Shown in pieces: positions 26,043-35,205 of a stretch of 64,000 nt of DNA. The stretch is from Bacteroidales bacterium UBA1680 (GTDB lineage Bacteria; Bacteroidota; Bacteroidia; Bacteroidales; UBA932): contig DCKG01000005.1 of NCBI GenBank assembly GCA_002320605.1, forward strand, positions 1-64,000. Reading direction: 5' to 3'. The notes below the pieces were generated by a model. It worked only from the letters and a program-made list of their open reading frames with translations. It was not told where the DNA came from and made no database searches. Position 1 is the stretch's first letter. Every line of letters begins with the position of its first letter. The position numbers and the translations under genes were made by a program.

Positions 26043-27461
26043 TCACCGAGCCTCCAGGAACGCCGTGATTCCTTCAATGTAGTCTTTTGAAAAGGTATGC
26101 TGGATGCCAGTGGACATATTCTTGATGTTCACTTGACCTGAAGAAGCCTCATTCTCTCCATTTATAGAGATGAATGGTATCGACTTGCGCTCGGCATATT
26201 CGAACTGCTTCTTCAGCTTGGCGGCATCCGGATAGACCTCGACCGAGATGGACCTGTCTCTCAGAGCCTTGGCAATCGGGAATATGTACTTCAGCGAGGC
26301 CGCATCCATATTCGCAAACAACAGGGTCGTGGAAGATTCCAGCCCTTTCGGGAATTTGTCCAGTCCGGTCAGCACGTCATAGATTCTGTCGGCCCCGAAA
26401 GAAATCCCCACTCCGGACATGTCCGGAAGGCCGAATATTCCTGTAAGATTATCGTAACGTCCTCCGCCGCAGATGCTCCCTATCTGGAAGTCTAGTGCCT
26501 TGACCTCGAAAATTGCGCCAGTGTAATAGTTCAGGCCGCGGGCCAGAGAGAGGTCCATCTCGATACGACTCTGAACCCCAGCCGCACCGATGAGCCCGAA
26601 GAGTTCCTCAAGCTCAGCCAAGCCTCGGAGTCCAGTCTCGGACACAATGCCCGAAGCCGAACCTCCGTTCATGAGGACTCGCATGGAAGAGAGTTTCTCA
26701 GAAATGGTTCCGGACAGCTTCAGAATCTGCTCTATCACTGCTACTGCCCCATCGGTGAGCCCTTTCTCGCGCATTTCTGCCTCCACGCTTTCCAAACCAA
26801 TCTTGTCCAGCTTGTCAATTGCGACGGTTATGTCCACGACCTTATCCGGAAAACCGCAGATTTCAGCGAAGCCCGTCAGCACCTTCCGATTGTTAATCTT
26901 GATGAGAACATTTACGTCCAGCAGGCTGAAAACCTTATCGACTATCTGAACCAATTCCAGTTCATTCAATTGCGACTTGGAGCCAATCACGTCCACGTCA
27001 CACTGGCAGAACTCACGATAGCGCCCTTTCTGAGGCCTGTCCGCCCTCCACACCGGCTGCAACTGAAACCTCTTGAATGGAAAAGAAATCTCGCTCTGGT
27101 GCTGCACCACATAACGAGCGAAAGGCACCGTGAGGTCATATCGCAGCCCTTTTTCGCACACTGCCTTGGAAAGCGCGGTGCTGTTCACTGAACCAGAAGC
27201 CTCGTCAATATATTCATTGAAATTGATTCCGCCGAAGGCATCCCCGCTATTCAGCACCCTGAAAAGCAGTTTGTCGCCCTCGTCCCCATACTTCCCCAGC
27301 AAAGTGGAAAGATTCTCCATAGCAGGGGTCTCTATCTGGGAATATCCGAAAGTCTTGAAGACACTTTTGATCGTATCGAAGATATAGTTGCGGCGAGCCA
27401 TCTCTGCCTGGCCGAAATCGCGCGTCCCCTTTGGTATTGAAGGTTTTTGTGACATTTTCAT
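26043..27461 (-). CDS. hisS: Histidyl-tRNA synthetase
   Basis: A class II aminoacyl-tRNA synthetase charging tRNA-His. Motifs: IPKGTRDFG at the start, motif 2 PVWRADRPQKGRYREFCQCDVD (in outline, about 123-144), the histidine-binding ARGLNYYTGAIFEV (about 308) and GGGRYDNLTGIFG (about 333), then a C-terminal anticodon-binding domain. 472 residues, the length of the long Bacteroidota form. MSQKPSIPKG two codons in is an alternative start. It is divergent from sppA; TAACTTTG at 27480-27473 is a likely -7 box. Confidence 0.96.
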   Translation of the reverse strand: MKMSQKPSIPKGTRDFGQAEMARRNYIFDTIKSVFKTFGYSQIETPAMENLSTLLGKYGDEGDKLLFRVLNSGDAFGGINFNEYIDEASGSVNSTALSKAVCEKGLRYDLTVPFARYVVQHQSEISFPFKRFQLQPVWRADRPQKGRYREFCQCDVDVIGSKSQLNELELVQIVDKVFSLLDVNVLIKINNRKVLTGFAEICGFPDKVVDITVAIDKLDKIGLESVEAEMREKGLTDGAVAVIEQILKLSGTISEKLSSMRVLMNGGSASGIVSETGLRGLAELEELFGLIGAAGVQSRIEMDLSLARGLNYYTGAIFEVKALDFQIGSICGGGRYDNLTGIFGLPDMSGVGISFGADRIYDVLTGLDKFPKGLESSTTLLFANMDAASLKYIFPIAKALRDRSISVEVYPDAAKLKKQFEYAERKSIPFISINGENEASSGQVNIKNMSTGIQHTFSKDYIEGITAFLEAR

Positions 27462-27472
27462 CTCTTTGGATG

Positions 27473-27499
27473 CAAAGTTAGCAAAATTGCTTACATTTG
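27473..27499. promoter_or_regulatory. Divergent -7 boxes for hisS and sppA
   Basis: Minus strand TAACTTTG (27480-27473) faces hisS, and plus strand TACATTTG (27492-27499) faces sppA; both fit TAnnTTTG. The -33 elements are poor: a TTTG at 27465-27468 is 23 bases before the sppA box, longer than the usual 19-21. Confidence 0.45.
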
Positions 27500-27521
27500 C
27501 ATCAATCAGACTACCAGAGTT

Positions 27522-29348
27522 ATGAACATGAAAGATTTTATCAAATGGGTGCTCGCAGTCTTGCTGGGCCTTTTCGTGTGGGGCATCATTAAAGTCATAC
27601 TATTCTTCATGGTGTTCGGATCTATGGCGGCTTCCCTCCAGACTATGTCTGCGCAGCAAGCCCCGGTGCTGCCGAAGGAAGGGGTGCTGCTTATGGATAT
27701 GTCCAAATTCCAGCTTACGGACAGCGAAAACGAGAGCTTCAGCCTACCTCTCCAGAGCCATGAGGTGCCGAACGTAAGCCTGCGAAAAGCCATAAAGGCA
27801 TTGAATATTGCATCTGAGGATCCAAGCATAAAATATCTTCTGATGAAAGTTGACGGAATATCTTCCAGCATAGCCAACATAGAAGAGCTCAGGAAAGCGC
27901 TCACGAACTTCCGCTCAGGAGGGAAGGCTGTGATGGCTTATGGAGTGAATTTCACGTCCGGATCCTATTATTTGGCATCGGTAGCCGACAAAATCTACAC
28001 CACGAGCCATCATGGCGGGAACGTGTTCATGCTGGGCATGAGCAGCCAGATGATTTTCCTGAAAGACCTTCTGGACAAACTGGGAATCAACGTGCAGCTG
28101 ATTCGCCATGGCAAATACAAGAGTGCCGGCGAAATGTACGTCAAGAATGCCCCAAGCCCTGAGAACGAGTACCAAAATCAAGAAATGATTTCCTCAATCT
28201 GGGAGACCATCGGCACCGAGACAGCAGATGCCAGAGGCATCTCGCTCGACTCTCTCAATTTCTTCATCGACAATCTTTCGCTGGTGACTCCGGAAGACAT
28301 GGTGAAACATAATCTCGTCGACGGCACCCTGTCCATCGAGGACTACAAAGACAAGATTGCCGACCTCGCCGAGAAAGATTCCTACAAGGACGTCAGCCTG
28401 ATTCCTTTCGAGAATTACACCGCAGCCAAGGTAACCGACAATTCCAGCGCAAAACGCAAAATAGCCATCGTCTATGCCCAAGGCAATATCGTGGAAGGCA
28501 ACGACCAAAACAATATTCCAGGAGACAGGTTCGCCTCCATTCTGGCAAAGGTCAGGGCTGACTCTACGGTGAAGGCCGTGGTCTTCAGGGTGAATTCTCC
28601 AGGGGGGACCGTTCTCTCCGCCGACAAAATCAAAGAGGAGGTGGATGCCCTGAGAAACGACAAGCCTGTCATCGCATCATACGGGTCTTATGCGGCATCC
28701 GGCGGCTACTGGATTTCCAACAGCTGCGACAGGATATTCTCTGATGCGACAACCCTGACCGGTTCCATCGGGGTCTTCGCTGCCCTACCTGACTTGAGCA
28801 AAGCCTTGAAAGACATAGCTCACGTGAATGTAGTGAGCGTGAAATCTCACGAGCATTCCGACGCACTTTCATTCACCCGTCCGCTCGACGAGGCCGAGCA
28901 TGCCTACATGCAGAGAAGCATCGAAGACATTTACGAACTGTTCGTGAACACCGTGGCAGAAGGCAGAGGGATGGAGCCTGCCGCAGTGGACAGCATAGCT
29001 CAAGGCCGCGTATGGACCGGAGCAGATGCCATAGAAATCGGACTTGTTGATGAAATAGGGGGGCTTTATGATGCTCTTGAATATGCCGCATCGGCTGCTG
29101 GGGATGATGATCTGGATTCTTGGAGCATCGTGACCTATCCTTCACCTAAATCTAAAATAGAGCAAATCATGGATCAGCTTGGGCTGAGTCAGGATAGCGG
29201 AGAAGAAGCTGCGATAGCCATGTTCAAAGGCACGATGTTCGAGAACGAAGCCAGGAATATATGGCATTGGGGTCGCTCTTGGATGAAAGGCTCTGCCGAG
29301 CAGCCAATCATGTTCGCAAGGCTGCCTTACGTCATGGAAATCCGATAA
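27522..29348 (+). CDS. sppA: Signal peptide peptidase SppA, 67K type
   Basis: A membrane-bound Ser/Lys peptidase that degrades cleaved signal peptides. 608 residues with one N-terminal membrane segment (about 8-32). Two tandem crotonase-like S49 domains follow. The catalytic Lys lies in RHGKYKSAGEMY (about 200) of the first domain and the nucleophile Ser in YAASGGYWISN (about 393) of the second, as in E. coli SppA. The second ATG (27528) would also serve as start. A strong terminator follows. Confidence 0.93.
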   Translation: MNMKDFIKWVLAVLLGLFVWGIIKVILFFMVFGSMAASLQTMSAQQAPVLPKEGVLLMDMSKFQLTDSENESFSLPLQSHEVPNVSLRKAIKALNIASEDPSIKYLLMKVDGISSSIANIEELRKALTNFRSGGKAVMAYGVNFTSGSYYLASVADKIYTTSHHGGNVFMLGMSSQMIFLKDLLDKLGINVQLIRHGKYKSAGEMYVKNAPSPENEYQNQEMISSIWETIGTETADARGISLDSLNFFIDNLSLVTPEDMVKHNLVDGTLSIEDYKDKIADLAEKDSYKDVSLIPFENYTAAKVTDNSSAKRKIAIVYAQGNIVEGNDQNNIPGDRFASILAKVRADSTVKAVVFRVNSPGGTVLSADKIKEEVDALRNDKPVIASYGSYAASGGYWISNSCDRIFSDATTLTGSIGVFAALPDLSKALKDIAHVNVVSVKSHEHSDALSFTRPLDEAEHAYMQRSIEDIYELFVNTVAEGRGMEPAAVDSIAQGRVWTGADAIEIGLVDEIGGLYDALEYAASAAGDDDLDSWSIVTYPSPKSKIEQIMDQLGLSQDSGEEAAIAMFKGTMFENEARNIWHWGRSWMKGSAEQPIMFARLPYVMEIR

Positions 29349-29367
29349 AGAGGACCTGCCTGTCAAG

Positions 29368-29405
29368 AAATCGGGATCTACGTGCGCAGACTCCGATTTT
29401 ATTTT
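29368..29405 (+). terminator. Terminator after sppA
   Basis: AAATCGG (29368-29374) pairs with CCGATTT (29393-29399), with an inner TCT/AGA, followed by TATTTT. The 3' arm overlaps the end of the convergent TsaC-like gene. Confidence 0.75.
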
Positions 29406-30022
29406 CGTATTATTTGAATTTCACCGTCAAGCCCCACCTTGATGATCTGGGAGGAAAGCCCTGTGGCCCCTGCCTCCAATGAAGGCTGGACTATGTAGTC
29501 AACAGCATTTCTTATGGACTGGGGAATATCTGAATATGTTTTCGGCGTGGGTTCGCCTGAGATGTTGGCAGAAGTAGAGACGATCGGTCTGCCAAGCTTG
29601 AAAGTGACCTGCCTGCAAAAATCCATCATCGGGATGCGGATCCCAACCGTTCCGTCTTCCGCCACCGCATTGCATGCCAGGTGGAATCTGTCCGCCTTCT
29701 GAGCCTCCCCCTCGGCAGACCTTGGATAGGTGATGGCTCCAGGGTAAATGATCGTCATTGGCTTATCGTTCACTTCCACGAGCTGAATAGCCATCTGAGG
29801 AACCACCTTGATGTATTTAGCAACCATGTCCAAGTCGCAGGCCAGCAGAACCAGGGCCTTGCTGTCCGAGCGATGCTTGATGTCGTAAATTTTCGCCACA
29901 GCCTCAGGATTAGTCGCATCACAGCCAAGCCCCCAGACTGTGTCCGTAGGGTAAAGAATGGTGCCGCCGTCTTTCAGCACAGCGACTGTCTCTTTCAATA
30001 TCTCGGCAATGTCTTTTTTCAT
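29399..30022 (-). CDS. L-threonylcarbamoyladenylate synthase (Sua5/YrdC/TsaC family)
   Basis: Makes threonylcarbamoyl-AMP from threonine, bicarbonate and ATP, the first step of t6A37 tRNA modification. Landmarks in the 207 residues are GGTILYPTDTVWGLGCDA (about 18-35), the KHRSDSKALVLL segment, and STSANISGEPT (about 150). The YrdC domain fills the protein; the extra Sua5 domain is absent. The open frame extends upstream to 30202, but MKKDIAEILKE at 30022 is the family-like start and the extension would overlap yigZ. Confidence 0.9.
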   Translation of the reverse strand: MKKDIAEILKETVAVLKDGGTILYPTDTVWGLGCDATNPEAVAKIYDIKHRSDSKALVLLACDLDMVAKYIKVVPQMAIQLVEVNDKPMTIIYPGAITYPRSAEGEAQKADRFHLACNAVAEDGTVGIRIPMMDFCRQVTFKLGRPIVSTSANISGEPTPKTYSDIPQSIRNAVDYIVQPSLEAGATGLSSQIIKVGLDGEIQIIRK

Positions 30023-30125
30023 ATTCGTAAATTTTCCCAAAGATATGAAAAAATACTTTCGAGAGAACCTTAAGGCATTGAATGTTGCAATTTCCATTTG
30101 GATTCGGTATATTCGTGTTCTTGGA

Positions 30126-30746
30126 ATGAGCACTTCCGATAATATCATCCAAGATGCGTACATGAGCATTCCAGCTCGTGGCGAGGGGCTGTTCAAAGAC
30201 AATGGCAGCCGGTTTATTTCATTTGCTTATCCAGTTGAAAGTGAGGCAGAGGTCAAGGACATCGTGAGCAGCCTGAAAAAGGAATATCACGACGCCAGGC
30301 ATCATTGCTATGCTTACCGGCTGGGCTACAAGGGCGACAAGTTCCGCGCTAACGATGATGGAGAGCCATCTTCGTCGGCTGGCAGACCGATTCTAGGACA
30401 GATTGACTCCAGAGGGCTGAGTGACGTGCTGGTCGTCGTAGTAAGGTATTTCGGGGGCATAAAGTTGGGCATTCCAGGACTCATAAGGGCTTACAAGACA
30501 GCTTCCGCCGAGTCTCTGGACAATGCTGGCATCGTGGAGAAAATCGCGGTAAAATGGTTCAGGCTGTCTTTTGGATATGCCCAGATGAATGCCGTGATGG
30601 AATTGATTAAGAATATGGGGCTGGCTCAGCGTAGGCAGGATTTTGGGAACGCATGCTCTCTGGAGGTAAGGGTGAGGCTCTCCATTGAAAATGATTTTAT
30701 CATGCGCTTGTCCAAGATAGAGGGCTGCACTGTTGAGGCAACATGA
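30126..30746 (+). CDS. yigZ: YigZ/IMPACT family protein
   Basis: A 206-residue protein with the UPF0029/IMPACT N-domain (SRFISFAYPV, then ARHHCYAYRLG and the strongly conserved NDDGEPSSSAGRPIL) and a C-terminal DUF1949 ferredoxin-like domain. In eukaryotes IMPACT opposes Gcn2 activation; the bacterial role is not settled. I start at MSTSDNIIQDAY (30126), because upstream ATGs (29958, 30045) add residues without family similarity and overlap the divergent gene. Its stop overlaps an ATG of the pyrB frame. Confidence 0.88.
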   Translation: MSTSDNIIQDAYMSIPARGEGLFKDNGSRFISFAYPVESEAEVKDIVSSLKKEYHDARHHCYAYRLGYKGDKFRANDDGEPSSSAGRPILGQIDSRGLSDVLVVVVRYFGGIKLGIPGLIRAYKTASAESLDNAGIVEKIAVKWFRLSFGYAQMNAVMELIKNMGLAQRRQDFGNACSLEVRVRLSIENDFIMRLSKIEGCTVEAT

Positions 30747-30790
30747 CAGAGGGAAAACCGAAGGCTGGACTAACGAACTTTAATATATTA

Positions 30791-31702
30791 ATGAATATGC
30801 CAAAGAATCTTATTTCGATCAGGGACTTCTCCAAGGATGAGATGCTCCATGTTCTGGACATTGCTCGCGAATTCGAGGCCGACAGAGAACAGAACTTCTT
30901 GGCCGGCAAGGTAATAGCCTGCCTGTTTTTCGAACCTTCAACCAGGACGAGGCTCTCGTTCGAAGCCGCTGTCAACCGCCTCGGGGCAAGGGTAATCGGT
31001 TTCCCAGATAACAGGAATACGTCCCAGACCAAGGGCGAGACGCTTGAAGACACCATCAAGATAGTCTCCAACTACGTGGACATGATAGTGATGCGCCATC
31101 CTCAAGCAGGAGCCGCCGACGTGGCTGCCAGCGTGGCATCTGTGCCAGTGATCAACGCAGGCGACGGGGCAAACCAGCATCCTACCCAGACTCTTCTGGA
31201 TTTATATTCCATCCAGAAGACCCAGGGACGCCTGGATGACCTGGTCATAGACATGGTAGGAGACCTTAAATACGGGCGCACGGTGCATTCCCTGACAGAG
31301 GCTCTAAGTCTTTTCGACACGAAGTTCGTCTACACTGCGCCGGAAGAGTTGAAAATGCCTCAGAAATATCTCGACTTGCTCGACTCCAGGCATATTCCTT
31401 ATGTCCAGACCGACAATATAGAATACGCCTTGAATGACTGCGACATCCTGTACATGACCAGGGTGCAGCAGGAAAGATTCTCCGACATGGATGAATATAA
31501 CAAAGTGAAGGAGGTTTACAGGCTGAGTGCCTCGATGCTCGGCGGAGTAAAAAAGAATATGAGGATCCTGCATCCGCTCCCTAGGGTGAACGAAATCGCG
31601 ACCGACGTGGACTCGACCCCGTACGCCTACTATTTCCAGCAGGCCGGGAACGGCATGTACGTACGCATGGCCATCATTTCCTACCTCCTAGGATACAGAT
31701 AA
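30791..31702 (+). CDS. pyrB: Aspartate carbamoyltransferase catalytic subunit
   Basis: Joins carbamoyl phosphate and aspartate, the first committed step of pyrimidine synthesis. 303 residues. The carbamoyl-phosphate site STRTR is at 50-54 (FFEPSTRTRLSF), with NAGDGANQHPTQTLLD (about 122-137) and LHPLPRVNEI near the end. No regulatory pyrI gene follows, so it probably acts as an unregulated trimer or pyrI lies elsewhere. The frame is open from an ATG at 30743, which overlaps the yigZ stop as ATGA and suggests coupling, but MNMPKNLISIRDF at 30791 is the family-like start. Confidence 0.94.
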   Translation: MNMPKNLISIRDFSKDEMLHVLDIAREFEADREQNFLAGKVIACLFFEPSTRTRLSFEAAVNRLGARVIGFPDNRNTSQTKGETLEDTIKIVSNYVDMIVMRHPQAGAADVAASVASVPVINAGDGANQHPTQTLLDLYSIQKTQGRLDDLVIDMVGDLKYGRTVHSLTEALSLFDTKFVYTAPEELKMPQKYLDLLDSRHIPYVQTDNIEYALNDCDILYMTRVQQERFSDMDEYNKVKEVYRLSASMLGGVKKNMRILHPLPRVNEIATDVDSTPYAYYFQQAGNGMYVRMAIISYLLGYR

Positions 31703-31817
31703 ATTATTATATTCCCGAATTTGGTTGGAAATCACTTTTAATTTATTTATATTTACAACGATTTTAGTTTTGAATTAAAACTACATTACTTGATAATACT
31801 TAATTTTTTTCAATCAT

Positions 31818-32891
31818 ATGGCAAAAGTACACGTTTTCAATGCAGGTCCTTGCCTGCTTCCTGAGGTCGCTCTTGAAAAATCAATTGAGGCCATCAGGGA
31901 CTTCAAAGGTACGGGTGTTTCTGTACTAAGCATATCTCACAGGACTAAAGAATGGGAAGAAACCATGGAAGAGACCAGAGCTCTCTGGAAGGAGCTTCTG
32001 CATATTCCTGACACACATGAGGTTGTATTCCTCGGTGGCGGCGCTTCCCTGCAGTTCCTTTATGTAGCCATGAACTATCTGGAGCATAAGGCTGCATATC
32101 TGGAAACTGGCGTATGGGCGAAGAAGGCTCTTAAAGAGGCCGCCGGCATCGGCAATGCCTACGCCATCGCCAGCTCAGCAGACAAGAATTACACCTATAT
32201 TCCTAAGGGATACGAGATTCCTCACGACTTGGATTACCTGCACATCACGACCAACAACACCATCTACGGAACAGAAATCAAGAAAGATTACGACTGCCCG
32301 GTGCCGCTCATCGCAGACATGTCATCTGACATCATGAGCCGCCCGGTTGACGTAAGCAAGTATCAGCTCATCTACGGTGGCGCACAGAAAAATGTGGGCC
32401 CTGCCGGCGTGATATTCGCCATCATCCGCAAGGACTCCCTCGGAAAGGTGACTAGGTATATTCCTACGATGCTTGACTACCGTACCCATATAGATAAAGG
32501 TTCCATGTTCAACACGCCTCCTGTGTTCGCCATCTACGTCATGAACGAGACACTTAAGTGGATAAAGAGCATGGGCGGAGTTGAGGCCATGCGCAAACGT
32601 GACGAGGAGAAGGCGGCCCTGCTTTACAGCGAGATTGACCGCAACTCGTTATTCGTAGGAACGGCAGCAAAGGAAGACCGTTCCATAATGAACGTATGTT
32701 TCGTGATGGCTCCTGGCCACGAGGCTCTGCAAGATGAATTCATGGCTTTTGCCAAAGGCCATGGCATGATTGGCATCAAGGGTCACCGCAGCGTGGGAGG
32801 CTTCAGGGCATCTCTGTACAATGCATGCGAGCTTTCCGACGTTCAGGCTCTGGTGGACTGCATGAAAGAATTCGAAGATCTTAAGAAATAA
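31818..32891 (+). CDS. serC: Phosphoserine aminotransferase
   Basis: Converts 3-phosphohydroxypyruvate and glutamate to phosphoserine with PLP. 357 residues. VFNAGPCLLPEVALEKS opens the protein, GGGASLQFLYVAMNY (about 75-90) binds the cofactor phosphate, and IYGGAQKNVGPAGV holds the Schiff-base lysine (about 196). HRSVGGFRASLYNA near the end is the substrate-carboxylate segment. It begins the serC-serA-DUF1015 operon with gaps of 5 and 2 bases. The 115-base leader is very AT-rich. Confidence 0.96.
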   Translation: MAKVHVFNAGPCLLPEVALEKSIEAIRDFKGTGVSVLSISHRTKEWEETMEETRALWKELLHIPDTHEVVFLGGGASLQFLYVAMNYLEHKAAYLETGVWAKKALKEAAGIGNAYAIASSADKNYTYIPKGYEIPHDLDYLHITTNNTIYGTEIKKDYDCPVPLIADMSSDIMSRPVDVSKYQLIYGGAQKNVGPAGVIFAIIRKDSLGKVTRYIPTMLDYRTHIDKGSMFNTPPVFAIYVMNETLKWIKSMGGVEAMRKRDEEKAALLYSEIDRNSLFVGTAAKEDRSIMNVCFVMAPGHEALQDEFMAFAKGHGMIGIKGHRSVGGFRASLYNACELSDVQALVDCMKEFEDLKK

Positions 32892-32896
32892 ACGCC

Positions 32897-33817
32897 ATGA
32901 AAATACTAGTCGCCACACAGAAACCTTTTTCAGCCGCAGCTGTGGCTGGAATCGAAGAGATAGTGAAAAGCGCAGGCTACGAGTTCGCAAAGCTTGAGAA
33001 ATATGCTGACGCATCGGAACTGGTCGCTGCCGTCGCTGACGCCGACGCCCTCATCGTCCGCTCCGACAAAGTGACGCCTGAAGTGCTGGACGCTGCCAAG
33101 AACCTGAAGATCGTGGTTCGCGCAGGCGCAGGCTACGACAACATCGACCTCGCCGCAGCCACGGCTCACAATGTAGTCGTGATGAATACTCCAGGACAGA
33201 ACTCCAATGCTGTCGCTGAACTCGCCATAGCCTTCATGATATTCATGAGCCGCAATCAGTTCACTCCTGCCACTGGCTCGGAAGTTCAGGGCAAGAAGCT
33301 TGGCATCCAGGCTTTCGGCAACGTCGGAAGGCTGGTCGGCAAGAAGGCTGAGGCTCTTGGGATGCAGGTGATGGCAATTGATCCGTTCATTCCTGCGGAG
33401 AAGATTCGCGAGGCGGGGGCTGAGCCTGCCGATTCTCTGGAACACATGTATTCTTCTTGCAATTTCATCTCTATCCACATTCCTGCCACCCCGCAGACCA
33501 TAGGCTCAATCGGCTACGACCTCATCTCCAAGATGCCGAAAGGCGCTTGCCTGGTGAACACGGCACGCAAGGAGGTCATCGATGAGGCAGGCTTGGAGAA
33601 GGCTCTCGCAGAGAGAGAGGATCTGAAATACATCACGGACGTGGCTCCGGACAATTACGCCGCCCTGAAAGAAAAGTTCGGGCTTCGCATATTCGCCACT
33701 CCGAAGAAGATGGGGGCTCAGACCGCTGAAGCCAACATGAATGCCGGTCTCGCCGCTGCCCGCCAGATCGTCGATTTCTTCAAGACAGGAAATGCCAGAT
33801 TCCAAGTAAATAAATAG
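32897..33817 (+). CDS. serA: D-3-phosphoglycerate dehydrogenase, short lysine-type (IIIK)
   Basis: Oxidises 3-phosphoglycerate, the first step of serine synthesis. At 306 residues it is only the catalytic and NAD-binding core; the ACT and ASB domains of longer SerA proteins are absent. The Rossmann segment is KKLGIQAFGNVGRLV (about 134-148), with GNVG for the usual GxIG. Catalytic Arg is in NTARKEVID (about 223). The usual acid-base His in PHxGA is replaced by Lys: ATPKKMGAQT (about 268). This matches the type IIIK enzymes described from Entamoeba and Bacteroidota (recalled). Feedback inhibition by serine through ACT domains is not possible here. Confidence 0.92.
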   Translation: MKILVATQKPFSAAAVAGIEEIVKSAGYEFAKLEKYADASELVAAVADADALIVRSDKVTPEVLDAAKNLKIVVRAGAGYDNIDLAAATAHNVVVMNTPGQNSNAVAELAIAFMIFMSRNQFTPATGSEVQGKKLGIQAFGNVGRLVGKKAEALGMQVMAIDPFIPAEKIREAGAEPADSLEHMYSSCNFISIHIPATPQTIGSIGYDLISKMPKGACLVNTARKEVIDEAGLEKALAEREDLKYITDVAPDNYAALKEKFGLRIFATPKKMGAQTAEANMNAGLAAARQIVDFFKTGNARFQVNK

Positions 33818-33819
33818 AA

Positions 33820-35061
33820 ATGGTACGAGTAAAACCGTTTGCGGCGATAAGGCCGCCCAAGAATATCGTGACAGAGGTTGCGGCTCCGCCGTACGACGTG
33901 CTGAACTCTGAGGAGGCTAAAAAGATGGCAGGCGAGAAGTCTCTTCTGCATATTACCAAGCCAGAGATTGACTTCGACCCTATTCTTGAAGACCACGACC
34001 CTAGAGTCTACGATGAGGCAGTGAAGAATTTCAAGGAGTGGCAGGCTAAGGGCTGGCTGCGGCAGGACCCGAAAGAATGCTACTACGTCTATGCCCAGGC
34101 GATGGGTGACAGGACGCAGTATGGTCTGGTTCTTTGTGCTCACACAGATGACTATGCCACGGGCAAAATCAAGAAGCACGAGCTCACTCGCAAGGACAAG
34201 GAAGATGACCGCATGATTCACGTTCGCATTCAGAACGCCAACATCGAGCCCGTGTTCTTTGCCTATAAGGACGATAAAGTGCTTGAGGACATTATTGCAG
34301 AGACCGTGAAGCAGAATCCAGAATACGATTTCGTCGACGAAAACGGCTTCGGACACAAGTTCTGGGTCATAGATGACGATGCCACGATAGCTCGCATCAC
34401 CTCCGAGTTCAGCAGTCACGTGGATGCTTTCTATGTAGCTGACGGTCACCACCGCACTGCCGCTGCCGCACGCGTGGGAGCCGAGAAAAGGGCTCAGAAC
34501 CCTCACCATACCGGGAATGAGGAATATAATTTCTTCATGGCGGTGTGCTTTCCTGAAAGCCAGCTGAAGATTCTGGACTACAACAGAGTCGTCAAAGATC
34601 TCAACGGACGGACCAAAGAACAATTCCTGAGGGTCCTAGAACTAGACTTCGAGGTAAAAGAAATGGGCGCTGAGATTTATCATCCTGCCCACCTGCACAA
34701 TTTTTCGATGTACCTCGACGGCAAATGGTACTCGCTGGAGGCTTTGCCTGGCAGATACGATGACGCAGATCCTATTGGGGTGCTGGATGTGACGATACTG
34801 TCACGCCTCGTCCTGGACAAGGTTCTGGGCATCAAAGATTTGCGCACGGATGACAGAATCGATTTCGTTGGCGGGATCAGAGGGCTGGGCGAATTGAAGC
34901 GCCGCGTGGATAGCGGAGAAATGATGGTGGCCTTCGCCCTCTACCCTGTCTCCATGCAGCAGCTCATCGACATCGCAGATACCGGCAACATAATGCCGCC
35001 TAAGACGACATGGTTCGAACCGAAGCTCCGCTCCGGCCTCGCCATACACACGCTCGGTTAA
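33820..35061 (+). CDS. DUF1015 family protein
   Basis: 413 residues. The DUF1015 signature is plain: VKPFAAIRPPKNIVTEVAAPPYDVL at the start in outline, the central YVADGHHRTAAAARV (about 206-220) and a C-terminal FVGG..GLGELKRRV region. The family is widespread and biochemically uncharacterised. The DGHHR segment recalls an active site and resembles ParB/SerK-like folds; some relatives (SbnI/SerK) are serine kinases, an interesting link given the serC-serA operon. It starts two bases after serA and ends at a terminator. Confidence 0.88.
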   Translation: MVRVKPFAAIRPPKNIVTEVAAPPYDVLNSEEAKKMAGEKSLLHITKPEIDFDPILEDHDPRVYDEAVKNFKEWQAKGWLRQDPKECYYVYAQAMGDRTQYGLVLCAHTDDYATGKIKKHELTRKDKEDDRMIHVRIQNANIEPVFFAYKDDKVLEDIIAETVKQNPEYDFVDENGFGHKFWVIDDDATIARITSEFSSHVDAFYVADGHHRTAAAARVGAEKRAQNPHHTGNEEYNFFMAVCFPESQLKILDYNRVVKDLNGRTKEQFLRVLELDFEVKEMGAEIYHPAHLHNFSMYLDGKWYSLEALPGRYDDADPIGVLDVTILSRLVLDKVLGIKDLRTDDRIDFVGGIRGLGELKRRVDSGEMMVAFALYPVSMQQLIDIADTGNIMPPKTTWFEPKLRSGLAIHTLG

Positions 35062-35090
35062 AATATTCATTGGAGTGTGACCTAACATGG

Positions 35091-35122
35091 AGCCGACTGA
35101 AAAGTGATTTTTAGTCGGCTTT
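35091..35122 (+). terminator. Terminator after serC-serA-DUF1015
   Basis: AGCCGACT (35091-35098) pairs perfectly with AGTCGGCT (35113-35120) and is followed by TT. The loop itself is T-rich (ATTTTT). Confidence 0.7.
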
Positions 35123-35205
35123 ACGTTTCCGTGAATTGTGAGCGTCAGCGGCTAGGAGGCAGGGGCGAAACGATGACAGTCTTAGTCCCTAAATCGCGGA
35201 GTTAG

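Noticed and set aside
31703..31817. Possible riboswitch in the AT-rich leader of serC
   Set aside because: Very low complexity, no stable stem and no terminator or anti-terminator pair.
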